Assembly (NCBI GenBank): GCA_030323885.1
Contig: CM059189.1
Span: 45,329,015-45,393,014 of the forward strand
DNA from: Branchipolynoe longqiensis
Taxonomy: Eukaryota > Annelida > Polychaeta > Phyllodocida > Polynoidae
Length of the DNA stretch: 64,000 nt
Direction: 5' to 3'
This document shows, piece by piece, positions 54,069 to 63,830 of this stretch (position 1 is the first letter of the stretch; the number at the start of each line of letters is the position of its first letter). The translations under genes and the position numbers were made by a program. The notes beneath the pieces were generated by a model that saw only the letters and a list, made by a program, of their open reading frames with translations, searched no databases and was not told the origin of the DNA.

Positions 54069-55358
54069 TTAGCGAAAATCCGCTTTTTGTTGTTCGTCGG
54101 CCTCGGTCGCGGCCGCTTTTCTCTCTAGTTGCCGCTTTTTGTTATTACAGTCTTGTTCACGGTGCGGGTTCGATTTTCTGTACTTGTTAGCACACCAAGC
54201 ACATACATGGGCGTACTTTTCGCTGCCTGTTCCGTGGGTGGCCGTGAATCCGCATTCGTTCCCCCAGTTCCACCTGTGGCAGGGGCGGCCGTCTGTGTCG
54301 GGTACAAACTCCGGCCTCTTATAGGGGGTGTTAGGTGCGGTTTGTTCATCCTGCCTGTGTTGGGCTCGCTGTGGTGCCTCCGATCTGGCCGTTCTCCTCT
54401 GCTCCTCTCTCCGTATGCCCGCTAGGCACGCTCCTCTCTGGAGATCTTTTATGGCTTGGTCATCGCGCCAGCCCCTAGGGAGGCGGCCGTCGTCTATCAT
54501 GGCGAACGTTTTTCTCCGACCATGCCAGACACGTCTCCCATTGCCACTCGGCGGCCATGGAGCAGATTTCATCTTGATGTTCTATGATGGCTTTGATCCA
54601 GTGGTTGGGGAGCCTTGGATCTTTCCTCATCCGGGCAAGGGCTGACATGTACTCGTGCCAGTTGCTCTCCCCCAATCCTACCTTCCCCTTCTTCTCATCA
54701 CGAATCACGTAGGTATGGGGGAGAAACTGCCTCCTACCTCTGCTCTTTGGTCGTCCTTCGTCGTTCGTCTCTAGTATTGCGTCCACGAATTCTTTGTGTC
54801 GGCGGTCATCGTCGCTGGAGGAGTCTGAGTGGGCTGGTCACGCCGTTCTGCTCCTGCGTGTTGCTGTGTGTTCGTCCTGTTCATCGCGTCCTCCTCTGTG
54901 CTTCCTCCTGTTGCTCCTGCAGCTCCGACTTGAGTCGTTGGAGGTTTCGCGCCACCCGCGACCACGTGGCGACGGGGTGCGCGGCGATTCTGTTTCGTGG
55001 CGTCTCCTCCGTTTCTTGCTTCGTGCCTCGTCCGGTGATCTGCTCAGGGTGCGGGATGTGCGTTTGGTGGTCTCCAGGGCTCTGACTCGCTCTGCCATGT
55101 CCTTAGAGTGGGCCGCCTGTTGCTGTATTGAGTCCGCGACGGATTGCCGTAGGAGTGCAATCTGACGCGCCGTGGTCCCGTCCTCAGACTCAGTGTCTTT
55201 TTGTGCTGTCGTCTGTTTTTTTGCCACTACCGACCGTGGTCTGCCGCGGAGGCGGGGGGGGGGGGGGGGGTTTTGGTCGTTTCTGTGTCGGCGGCTTGGT
55301 CGGCGGTCTGGGCCTGAGCCGTTGCGGCGGCATGGCGTGGTGTCTTGCGTGGCGGCAT
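54069..55358 (-). pseudogene. Gag-like protein of the DIRS element, three breaks
   Basis: ATG at 55358 starts MPPRKTPRH. A 17-base poly-C (55254-55270 on the plus strand as G) throws the frame. A basic, coiled-coil-like part follows (ALLRQSVADSIQQQAAHSKD, then KKRRRRHETES). TGA at 54838-54840 is in frame with the next part (FVDAILETNDEGRPKSRG, ESNWHEYMSALARMRKDPRL, HWIKAIIEHQDEICSMAAEW). A one-base slip near the AAAAACG at 54510-54520 leads to the last part (DDGRLPRGWRDDQAIKDLQR). That part ends in a Cys/His cluster, CHRWNWGNEC, HVCAWCANKY and HREQDC, resembling the zinc knuckle of DIRS-type Gag proteins. Confidence 0.75.
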
Positions 55359-55519
55359 ATTGAGTCGCTCGGTGAGTTGCTCGGCGGTCAGCCTGTCGGC
55401 GTTGAAGCGTTAGAGTTGGAGGGGTGTTGTCGGTGCGGCGTCTGGTGAGAAGTGGGCTGGGTGGAGGGCGGAGGGCAGTGTAGGGGCGGGGGAGGAATGA
55501 GGTCAGAGGTGCTGGTTCC

Positions 55520-55705
55520 CGGTCGTGAGTGGTAGTGGCGCCATCTGCAGGGTAGTGGGGAAGTGGGGAGGGGGAGCGGTGTCGCCGCCTGTAGGGAGGC
55601 GGGGCAGGTAGGGGAGGGGGAAGGGAGAGAGGAGGAAAGAGGGGGGGGGTGAGGGGCAGCTCCGACTAGGTCCCGAATTACCCACATTACCGAAGTAATA
55701 TGCAC
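55520..55705 (-). promoter_or_regulatory. DIRS element 5' terminus with hairpin
   Basis: On the coding strand the element opens TGCATATTACTTCGGTAATG, a stem-loop, then GGGTAATTCGGG and a C-rich leader. The hairpin plus GGGTAATTC/T box is conserved in four other family members, so it is probably a cis signal for replication or integration. Confidence 0.6.
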
Positions 55706-55802
55706 AATTAGGAATTTATTTGCTGAGTTAAGAATTCAGGGAGTCATCAGGGGATTGAATCCATTATACCGGAAATTGGGAGAGTGCTCGTGCTGATCAC
55801 TA

Positions 55803-56880
55803 GTGCGCATGGTCGCTGCTGTTGCTGTGTGTGGATGTGTGTTGCTGCGGTGCGTGGTTGTGTGTGGATGTAGGTGGCTGTGTGTGGGTGTGTGTGGTTG
55901 TCTGTGGCTGTGTGTGGTTGTGTGTATGTGTGTGGCTGTGCGTGGCTGTGTGTGGCTGTATGTGGCTGTGTGTGGATGTGTGTGGCTGAGTGCGGCTGTG
56001 TGTGGCTGTGTGTTGATGTGGTGTGTGGATGTGTGTATATGTGTGTGGCTGTGGGTGGGTGTGTGTGGTTGTGTATGGTTGTGTGTGGTTGTGTGTGGCT
56101 GTGTGTGGCTGCGTGTGGCTGTGCGTGGCTGTGTGTGGCTGTATGTGGCTGTGTGTGGCTGTGTGTGGCTGTGTGTGGCTGTGTGTGTCTGTGTGTGTCT
56201 GTGTGTGGCTGTGTGTGGCTGTGTGTGGCTGTGTGTGGCTGTGTGTGGCTGTGTGTGGCTGTGTGTGGCTGTATGTGGTTGTGTGTGGCTGTGTGTGGCT
56301 GTATGTGGTTGTGTGTGGCTGTGTGTGGCTGTATGTGGCTGTTTGTGCATGTGTGTTGCTGTGGTGTGTGGCTGTGTGTGGATGTGTGTGGATGTATGTG
56401 GCTGTGTGTGGATGTGTGTTGATGTGGGGTGTGGCTGTGTGTGGCTATGTGTGGCTGTGTGTGGCTGTGTGTGGCTGTGTGTGGCTGTGTGTGGCTGTGT
56501 GTGGCTGTGTGTGGCTGTGTGTGACTGTGTGTGGCTGTGTGTGGCTGTGTGTGGCTGTGTGTGGCTGTGTGTGGCTGTGTGTGGTTGTGCGTGGCTGTGT
56601 ATGGCTGTACGGGGCTGTGTGTGTGGTTGTGTGTGGATGTGTGTGGTTGTGTGTGGCTGTGTGTGGCTGACTGTTGCTGGGTGTGGCTGACCTGGTTGTG
56701 CATGGCTGTGTGTGTGGCTGTGTGTGTGGATGTGTGTGTGGCTGAGTGTGTGTGGTTGTGTGTGTGGCTGAGTGTGTGTGGTTGTGTGTGGGGCTTTGTG
56801 TGTGGCTGTGTGTGGCTGTGTGTGGCTGTGTGTGTTTGTATTAGATGTGTATGGTTGTGTGACTGGTGTGTCTAGTTGTG
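55803..56880. repeat. GGCTGTGTGT minisatellite, 1.1 kb
   Basis: A 10-bp unit TGGCTGTGTG with G/A/T variants throughout. It drives long open frames in five frames (VCGCVWLCVA; TQPHTATHSH), up to 318 residues, none of which I accept as genes. Confidence 0.95.
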
Positions 56881-56934
56881 TGTAGCAAGAGTTGTTGGTG
56901 TTGCTGTGTTTGGCTGTTGCTGTAGGAAGCTGAC

Positions 56935-57145
56935 ATAACTAGCATAGTTGGCATAGTTGGCATATTTGGCATAGTTGGCATAGTTGGCATAGTTGACATA
57001 GTTGACATAGTTGGGATAGTTGACATAGTTGACATAGTTGGCATATTTGGCATAGTTGGAATAGTTGGCAAATTTGGCATATTTGGCATAGTTGGCATAG
57101 CTGGTGTCACTGGCATAGCTAGTGTAACTGGTGTAGCTGGACAGA
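56935..57145. repeat. 9-bp GCATAGTTG minisatellite
   Basis: About 22 units of GCATAGTTG or ACATAGTTG. It reads as a PTMPTMSTM-type frame on the minus strand, an artefact. Confidence 0.9.
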
Positions 57146-57306
57146 ATGCTTAATTTGTTCCCATTTTTAGGAAATATTCATCACTGTCATTCTCATACTT
57201 ATACAAGATATATTGTTAAAACAAATCCGCAATTGCTAGGCTTTTGGTCTTTTTGGGGTGTTTTTAAAAATAATTTTATTGTTTTTACATCAAATCAGAT
57301 ATGTCT

Positions 57307-57688
57307 AATTCACACACTCGGACAAAAAGAGAGAAGAGAAGAGATAGGTTAAATACTTTTTATTTAATAATAAAATAAATCATAACCGAGATCGGTTGAG
57401 CAGTCGTGAATCAGTAATGTCCGGAGACTGAGCAGATATGGCAGTTCTTGGCTAAATAAATGACAGGCCGGTGCCGAATGTTTTGAGTGACGGAGCAAGT
57501 AGAGTAGAGACACCCGGCCAGCGCTCAAACCACTTAGTAATGGGTGGGAGGGTGGGTGAGTTGAAGCGTCTCAAGCAGCTGCCAGCGGAGGAGTGACGGT
57601 TCGGGGGTCCACGATTCAGGAGGTAAGCTAAAAATAGATCAGCGCCTCGTGTGCAAATTACCCATGTTAGCCTGCAGCCAACATGCAT
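57307..57688. mobile_element. non-autonomous DIRS-family element, 382 bp
   Basis: Start AATTCACACACTCGGAC, TTTATTTAATAA motif, GGGTGGGAGGGTGGGTGAG segment, then GCAAATTACCC and the hairpin ATGTTAGCCTGCAGCCAACAT, ending GCAT. Closest to 39107-39513. Confidence 0.78.
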
Positions 57689-57985
57689 CATTTGTTGCCA
57701 CATATAAGGGAATGGCGAGTTAATTAATATAATCTGTTACTGCTGAAGCCTATGGTGTCAGAGTTTTAGCGTGCTTGCCAAAATTACTGTTACATGTTTG
57801 AACTTCAAATATCTCCAAACTTAGCCATTTAATCCACAAGTTACTTGAAACTAAAGTAAGATAGATTATGTCGTAGTCTATTCATACCGTGGACTATCAC
57901 AATTATAACCATCAACCTAATATATTCATCTCAGAAAATGACAGAAACTCAAAACCCTCGGACTATGCAACTTTAATAAGCTCGA
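57689..57985. mobile_element. MITE-R right half
   Basis: Landmarks TCTGTTACTGCTGAAGCCTA, GTGTCAGAGTTTTAG, AACTTCAAATATCTCC and CCTCGGACTATGCAACTTTAA. The left end is missing, and the DIRS-family element sits against the break. Confidence 0.7.
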
Positions 57986-58008
57986 TTCACCTCAGGACGC
58001 TCGTCAAG

Positions 58009-58266
58009 ATGCCGTTGGCGCCACCTGCTGTCATATTCGGGGTGTGCATGCTCTGCCACCTGGTGGGTATAAGTGGAAGCTCCAACCTGGACGCCTGCCA
58101 GATGTACGGCCTGGCGACGGTCTATGATATGCCTGGTGACCCAGCAGACTGTAAGTCTATACCCACTGCATTAAATACTGCATTGCAGCAATGCCATGGA
58201 GATATCAATCTATTCATTGCCCAGATGGCAGGGGATTTTGTGATGGTTAAATGTAAACCCAGTTGA
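58009..58266 (+). CDS. small putative secreted protein or first exon, 85 residues
   Basis: Not recognised. The ATG at 58009 is followed by a plausible signal peptide (LAPPAVIFGVCMLCHLVGIS), with cleavage likely near SGSSN. The rest has four cysteines (LDACQ, ADCKS, QQCHG, VKCKP) that could form disulphides in an extracellular protein. The frame is also open upstream to 57889, but that part is MITE-R sequence, so I prefer 58009. A strong donor GTAAGT lies inside the frame at 58151. The real gene may splice there, so the sequence after GDPAD may be intron read-through. The start lies only about 30 bases from a MITE end. Confidence 0.45.
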   Translation: MPLAPPAVIFGVCMLCHLVGISGSSNLDACQMYGLATVYDMPGDPADCKSIPTALNTALQQCHGDINLFIAQMAGDFVMVKCKPS

Positions 58267-58689
58267 TACAATGTCCCTTCTTTAGCAGCGTCTCTAGTTT
58301 CTAACAAGAACCTGTAAAGGCAAAATTGTTTTTGACTTGTCATAATACATCTCAGTAAAATTATTGATTTATCTCATATCTGTCTAAATATAATTCCCGT
58401 TATTAATGATAATACTTATTATTAAGGTGTAGTAACTTCTGTTTATATCAAATTAGAGAAGTAACCAAGGTGGTATTGTGTGTTCATTTTACTGTCGGTG
58501 TGAATATCACGGCATATTACAAGGACTTGCTTAATTGTAATGTTGGGAATTTGGTGGGAAGTTTTGCCACATTGCATGGACTTGCCTATTGTAACTGTCG
58601 ATGCAATTTATGACAGTTTGTGATTGTTACAGTGACTTGCCTGTTGTAATGATATTGGTTCAGTGAATCCTAACAGAATGTGATAGCTT

Positions 58690-59245
58690 AATAGTAAACA
58701 AATGGTACATTGCAGGGACTTGTCTGTTGTTATTGTTGTTACAAATCATGACAGAATACAATTGCTAATCCGAAAACCTTGGCACATTGCGGGGACTTGC
58801 ATGCTATTATTGTTGTTGTTATGAATCCTGACAGAATGTGATTGCTTATCCATAAACAAGTGGCACATTGTATGGCCTTGCCTGTTGTTATTATGAATCC
58901 TGACAGAATGTGATTGCTTATCCGTAAAAAAGTGGCACATTGCACGGCCTTGTCTGTTGTTATTACGAATCCTGACAGGATGTGATTGCTTATCCGTAAA
59001 CAAGTGGCACATTGCATGGACTTGCCTGTTGTTATTACGAATCCTGACAGAATGTGATTGCTTATCCGTAAGCACATGGCACATTGCATGGCCTTGCCTG
59101 TCGTTATTGTTGCTGTGAATCCTGACAGAATGTGATAGCTTATCAGTAAACGCTTGGCATTTTGCAGGGACTTTCCCATTGTTATTGTTGCTGTGAATCC
59201 TGTTAGAATATGATTGTTTATCAGTAAACACTAGACACATTGCAG
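58690..59245. repeat. minisatellite, about 60-80 bp unit, 7-8 copies
   Basis: Unit landmarks are AATCCTGACAGAATGTGATT, then GCTTATCCGTAAACAAGTGG, then CACATTGCATGGACTTGCCT and GTTGTTATT. Length varies by GTT insertions. Weaker units extend back to about 58500. Minus-strand frames (ISNHILSGFV, DKQSHSVRIH) are periodic artefacts. Confidence 0.9.
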
Positions 59246-59719
59246 GGACTTGCCTGGCTCAGCATGGAGGCGGGCACAACACCAACACGCATGGCACAGT
59301 CTCTAATGGCAAGACTGTGCATGGCCTATTCTCCATCCACAGTAGTTACTGCCGAGGCCACCAGAGGGCGAATGCAACACTCTGCGGCACCACCCTGTGC
59401 ACAGGTGAACACTCGGCAGAACGATGTCTGTCTTAAGGTTTGGGTTATTAGGACATCTACGCTTGCCTCCAACTTGTGCCAGTGTACATGGATGGGAGCA
59501 TTATAGTGCTGCCACAAGGGGATACCATAGTAGCGACATCATGAGCCAATATCCTACTCAGTCACATTATCCACCACAGCCCCAACCAATCCTTTGTCAT
59601 ATTCTAATCTTACCGAACACTTGGCAAGGTAGCGATAAATATCAATTTTTAAAGCTTTTGGTTTGACGCGATTGAGTATTGATTACATAAGCTCCCGCAC
59701 AAGAACTGGATGATATAAT
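59246..59719 (-). mobile_element. decayed SINE-A body at 59510-59680
   Basis: TAGTGCTGCCACAAGGGGAT, ATCCTACTCAGTCACATTAT and AAATATCAATTTTTAAAGC follow inverted SINE-A order. The rest of the interval is blank. Confidence 0.55.
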
Positions 59720-60035
59720 TATCCTAGCGGTGCTCCATAGATGTGGAATTTGGGAACCAACAACATTTGAGGTCATATCAGGATTGTTAGCCACTTATCA
59801 CCCTATGCTCTCCAGGTGGATTTTTAGTACTGCCCCCAGTGAGATACCATGCTGCCAGCATCATTATATGATATTCCTCATAACATGATGATCATGGTAT
59901 AATATGGTGGTTGTCCCATCTTTGGGAAACTACCACAGACTCATGCAAGGGGGTGGGGGGAATGAAATGGTCCGTAGCCGTTGCCACATTGTCCACTTGT
60001 GGCTTATCCTCTTATTCTCCTCATGGGGGAACATC
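59720..60035. repeat. 310-bp interspersed repeat, second copy
   Basis: Matches 39850-40165 in the same orientation (CTCCATAGATGTGGAATTTG, CATGCTGCCAGCATCATTAT, CTCATAACATGATGATCATG). Confidence 0.7.
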
Positions 60036-60464
60036 TAAGTTTAGAAAACCTGTCCAAGTAATTTAAGCTAAGTTATTAAGTAACTATTAAATGCCTCTGT
60101 ATTGAGAGCTAGACATTCATTGCTTAATAGATGATTATTCAGGAAACTGTGATGAATTTGGCAATTTTGAGAGTTGTTTCACACTGGTTCACATTCGTTT
60201 TACAGAGCTACAGGACAACGACGTTTCGGATGATTTCAATTGTGCAAAGAAGATTTATAAAGAGAGAGATGGATTCAATGCTTGGTGAGAACTTAGGCAT
60301 ATTATTTTATTCAAAAAGACTTATCGGCTTTAGATGTTCATCTCCTTGTTCATAATGTATGTAGGATGGTTCAATCTTCAAACCCTGAGATTGCAAGCAA
60401 ATTATTAAAAGAAAATTGAATAATTAACAATTAAAAGAAAAGACCAAGTAAAAGAAAACTAAAT
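60036..60464. other. no gene seen
   Basis: Featureless AT-rich sequence. Confidence 0.4.
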
Positions 60465-60700
60465 CAACCAGACAGGATGGCTGAACGAGTTAGAGCGTCC
60501 GTCTCCTGTGTTGGTAGATCATGGGATCGTAGGTTCAAATCCTGGTCGAGTCAAACCAATGACTTAAAAATTGATACCTTTCGCTTCCTAGCCAGGCGCT
60601 CGGCATTATTAGGATAGGGCAAGGAGCAGTGGAATGAGGAAGACCAGTCGTCTGTGACTGCAATTTCCCCTGCTTAAACAAGTAATGTACCCCAACAACA
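60465..60700 (+). mobile_element. SINE-A, short-tail type
   Basis: Head CCAGACAGGATGGCTGAACG, B box AGGTTCAAATCC, tail GGAGCAGTGGAATGAGGAAG then TTTCCCCTGCTTAAAC. AAATCAA occurs at both edges and may be a short target duplication. Confidence 0.8.
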
Positions 60701-61160
60701 AAATCAAACACAACCCCCAAGCTCACCCTCAAAAGAGATGAAGTTGAATGAGCAACAATATATTGAAAAATAACTGAAATGCCATGCTTAATTATATATT
60801 CAAGGTACTGGTTAACCATGTTCCGCTGGTTCCTCAAGGAAAGACCTGATTAGGTTGTGACCCAGCACGCCCGGTTGAACTTTCAGCATAAATGCCGGAA
60901 GCTGGGGGAGGTGGTGAATACACATCCATGACGTAGTATTTGATCTAATGTTAAATATTTACCACGACACTTTCACTACAATCTACATTTGAAACAAATA
61001 TACTGCAAGAACATAACAGTTTGGTCAACAGCAGGAATATAGTTAAAAGTGCAAAGTGTGTTTAACATATAAAGGAAAGTTTCTTTGATTTAACCCCGCC
61101 TCTAGAGCACATCAATTTTTATCATTGGCTATTGGACGTCAAACAAATGGTCATTCTGAC
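60701..61160. other. no gene seen
   Basis: Nothing recognisable. Confidence 0.4.
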
Positions 61161-61164
61161 ATAT

Positions 61165-61425
61165 TTCTTTGGAGGAAACCCGCTGCCGCTCCACATAGGT
61201 TACTCATTCCGATAAGCAGCAAGGGGTCTTTTATATGTACTTTCCCACAGACAGATCAGCACATACCACAACCTTTGATGAACCAGTTGTGGACCACTGG
61301 TTGGAACAGAAAATAGCGCAAACTGCAAATGGGTCCACTGAGCAGGATCAATCAGATGACCCACACCTTTGCAGGTGGACACTCTACCACCTGAGCCACG
61401 TCCTGCGCCCCGAGTTTAATGCATA
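61165..61425 (-). mobile_element. tRNA-headed SINE of a type known from molluscs
   Basis: The minus-strand head GGCGCAGGACGTGGCTCAGG then TGGTAGAGTGTCCACCTGC is at the right. The body (on the plus strand GAGGAAACCCGCTGCCGCTC, AGCAGCAAGGGGTCTTTTAT, CCCACAGACAGATCAGCACA) resembles a widespread molluscan SINE. The resemblance is from memory. The match is the main taxonomic hint in the window. Confidence 0.65.
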
Positions 61426-61615
61426 GGGCCTATAGTGAAGGATATAGCAATAAGTGGCATCAACCCCAACCTTCGATGTACAAACTGAAGCTGTAATTTA
61501 GCGTGCTGAGACACAGCTTCAGTCGTTTCTGAGGGACCAGGAACACTAAGAATACCATATTCATCTTCATATTCCAATTCGCATTCCTAGTACCTTTAAT
61601 ATTTTTGTCTCCCTA

Positions 61616-61870
61616 ATACCCCCATCACACCAAACTAGTTCTCTCTATGTTCTTGAAAATGTTGCTGTTCAAACTGTGTGTGAACCGAATGGACATCGTA
61701 GCAACTTTTTACAGTCTGTTTACGAATGGAATGGACGGGCTAGAACGGAATGGCGCTCCAGAACTTTGAGCATGCCCAAAATTGTCCTGCAGCCACGTTC
61801 TACCCTGATCACATCCCATTTTAGAATGGGGTCGAACGGTTTGAGAACTACTTTGGTGTGATAGGGGTAT
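61616..61870. mobile_element. cap-MITE 5, 255 bp
   Basis: Left TACCCCCATCACACCAAACT and right TTTGGTGTGATAGGGGTA, with the inner AGTTCTC mirrored by GAGAACT. The interior has ACGGAATGGAC / GAATGGACGG-like words (61685-61760) and GTTCGAC variants. Confidence 0.75.
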
Positions 61871-62204
61871 AAGTGTATTACTAATTGAGGTTCACTTCCT
61901 TATTTGCCAGGCCCCATTGGATCACACACTGCAAAGGACAGGACCTAACCGGTTACAAGCGGAACTGCTGATTGATGACCTGCGCATGCGCAAATGAACT
62001 GCAGGTCTAAATTGTAGACCTGAACAGACCGATCCAATTATCCCTTGGCGCCACTTGGTGTTTGGATTGCACACTGCAGTCTCGGGTTAGAACTCACGGA
62101 AGCAGAGCTTGTCTGTGTGCACTCGTGGTAGATATGGATTAAAGAACTGGCTTTAGAAAAAAAAGAATATGTGTTACATATGTAGTCGTCTGCGATGACC
62201 TGTT
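61871..62204. other. no gene seen
   Basis: Nothing recognisable. Confidence 0.4.
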
Positions 62205-62386
62205 AGGCCTAGGTGGTGTAATGGTTAATTTGCTAGCCTCGAAATGACAAGAGATGTGAGTTTGAATCCTGGTCTAGGCGCCATATTTCCAATTGTCATC
62301 ACCCCCATTACACTGGTTCCCGTGAGCAGAGTGCTGTACAAGTTACATGCTGTATGGTTGTTGAACCTACCCCGTGTATGTATATA
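62205..62386 (+). mobile_element. SINE-B copy
   Basis: Head GGCCTAGGTGGTGTAATGGT at 62207, B-box-like GAGTTTGAATCCTGG, closing CTAGGC, then body AATTGTCATCACCCCCATTA and TTGTTGAACCTACCC. Same family as 3383-3735. Confidence 0.7.
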
Positions 62387-62554
62387 CAGTAAAACCTCTC
62401 TAAATCGACCGACTATGGGACCGACTTTAAATGGTCCATTTAGGGAGGTGGTCGGTTTAGAGAGTTGGAATATCCTTACAATTGTATTGTTGAGACCCAC
62501 ATAAAGCGATCGATATAGGGGAGTGGTCGATCTGTGGAGGGGTCGGTATTACTG
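62387..62554. mobile_element. P2 pogo/Tigger-like MITE, 168 bp
   Basis: Left CAGTAAAACCTCTCTAAATC. The right end is shortened (GGTCGGTATTACTG), having lost the AGAGAGGTTT part. TA on both sides. Confidence 0.8.
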
Positions 62555-62589
62555 TATTGTAAGAATTGTAAGAATTAAACAACTTGATG

Positions 62590-62855
62590 ATGTGTGTTCT
62601 CTGTGGCAGAGTCGTTAGAGTGTCTGACTTTTTTCGTGGTTGGTATCCTAATCTGAAGGTTGGTGGTTCGATTTCCTGTGCCCCCATCTCTGCCAATTTG
62701 GATTTCCACCGCTGTGTATAACTTACAGTGTCATCAAAGGCTGGTTGCTCTCATACCATATCTATGTGGTGTGGGAGGTTAAAAGTGTAGGCTCGGGCTT
62801 TTTATCGACAAACTGTCTAATGGTGAAAACAAGTCTATATAAATCTTTAGGAAAC
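62590..62855 (+). mobile_element. SINE-C, near full length
   Basis: Head TGTGTTCTCTGTGGCAGAGT, B box GGTGGTTCGATTTCC, body GCCAATTTGGATTTCCACCG and GGCTGGTTGCTCTCATACCA. The tail ends near GTGAAAACAAGTCTATA. Confidence 0.8.
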
Positions 62856-63515
62856 CATTTTAAAGACTACAATTCCATGGGGACGAGTGTAGTATTCAAC
62901 ACGGATCTCTCAGGCAAGAAGGCCCATAGACAGGTAGGTGTGGATTGCATTATAGCTGGTTCCAAATAAAATCTTCACCCAAGAAAAGGAATGTCAATAC
63001 TTCCTAACGCCCCCAAGTTATCCACCTTTAAATTATTCTGTTATTTAACTATTTCAGATTATCACGTACATTTCTTTCATGGAATCATAAATGTGACTTT
63101 TATTTCTCTATGAAACGAAAGTAACGGATTAAATTATACTATCTTCGCACCCTGAACAGAGCCTTTGCTGCTGACATTGCATTAAACCTTCACAAATCAA
63201 TCAACCAACCAATCACTGACTAAGTAGGCTACAATCACAAAGTAGCACTGGTAAAATAAACCAGTCATACACGTGTACACAATTGGTTCAATATTAAATA
63301 AGAATTACACAAGCAGTGGCGGAATAAATAATAATAATAAAGCAGGCACAGCCAATTTATATTCATATAATAAAGTATATCACAAATACATAATGCACTG
63401 TTGGACATACATCTATCATTCGCATGTCACGTGATACTTACTATTTGTGGTAATTGCATTCATCAATCACCACACGGCTACTCACCATATTTTCAACCTT
63501 CCTGTAAATTGCCAG
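62856..63515. other. no gene seen
   Basis: AT-rich. A short AATAATAATAA run lies at about 63328. Confidence 0.4.
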
Positions 63516-63830
63516 CAATATGTCAATCAATCAATCAATAGTTCCATCCTCTAGTCGAGGGTTGGATGCAATGGTTCTCCACTTGTCCCGATGTTGTGCT
63601 GTTCTGATAGACTGTGAATAATTCAAGCCTGTCCACTGTGAAATATTTGTAAACCATGATGTTCTTGGTCTCCCTCTCCCTCTGCTGCCATTCACCTTCC
63701 CTTCCAACAATGTACGGTATATTGAACTCTGACGAATGATGTGGCCAAAATAAATAAGTTTCTTTGTCTGTATAGTGGCAAACAAGCATTTCTTATTTTT
63801 AATTTTTCTGAGAAGCAATATGTCAACATT
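63516..63830 (-). pseudogene. LINE RT C-terminal fragment with tail
   Basis: The minus-strand frame reads KLIYFGHIIRQSSIYRTLLE, then GKVNGSRGRGRPRTSW, NISQWTGLNYSQS and DKWRTIASNPRLEDGT, the C-terminal signature of APE-type LINE RTs. The plus-strand ATCAATCAATCAATCAATA at 63523-63541 is the short-repeat 3' tail. It is 5'-truncated, and the N-terminal side ends near 63830. Related to 45795-46010 but not identical. Confidence 0.8.

Larger units (their letters stand above)
49695..55705 (-). mobile_element. DIRS/Ngaro-type YR retrotransposon, 6.0 kb
   Basis: Coding order on the minus strand is Gag, RT, RNase H, tyrosine recombinase. This combination is diagnostic of the DIRS order. I see no methyltransferase domain between RNase H and recombinase, which leans to a Ngaro-like type. 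Left end AATTCAGGACACGAGACGG (49695). Right end GAATTACCC box, hairpin CATTACCGAAGTAAT and end TGCAC (55705). On the coding strand an AATAAAG signal lies near 49718-49724, just inside the 3' end. Five lesions are visible, so it is probably inactive but not old. Confidence 0.88.

Noticed and set aside
55736..56875. Long open frames (up to 318 residues) on both strands
   Set aside because: They are translations of a 10-bp GGCTGTGTGT array. Several frames are open at once and the protein is purely periodic.
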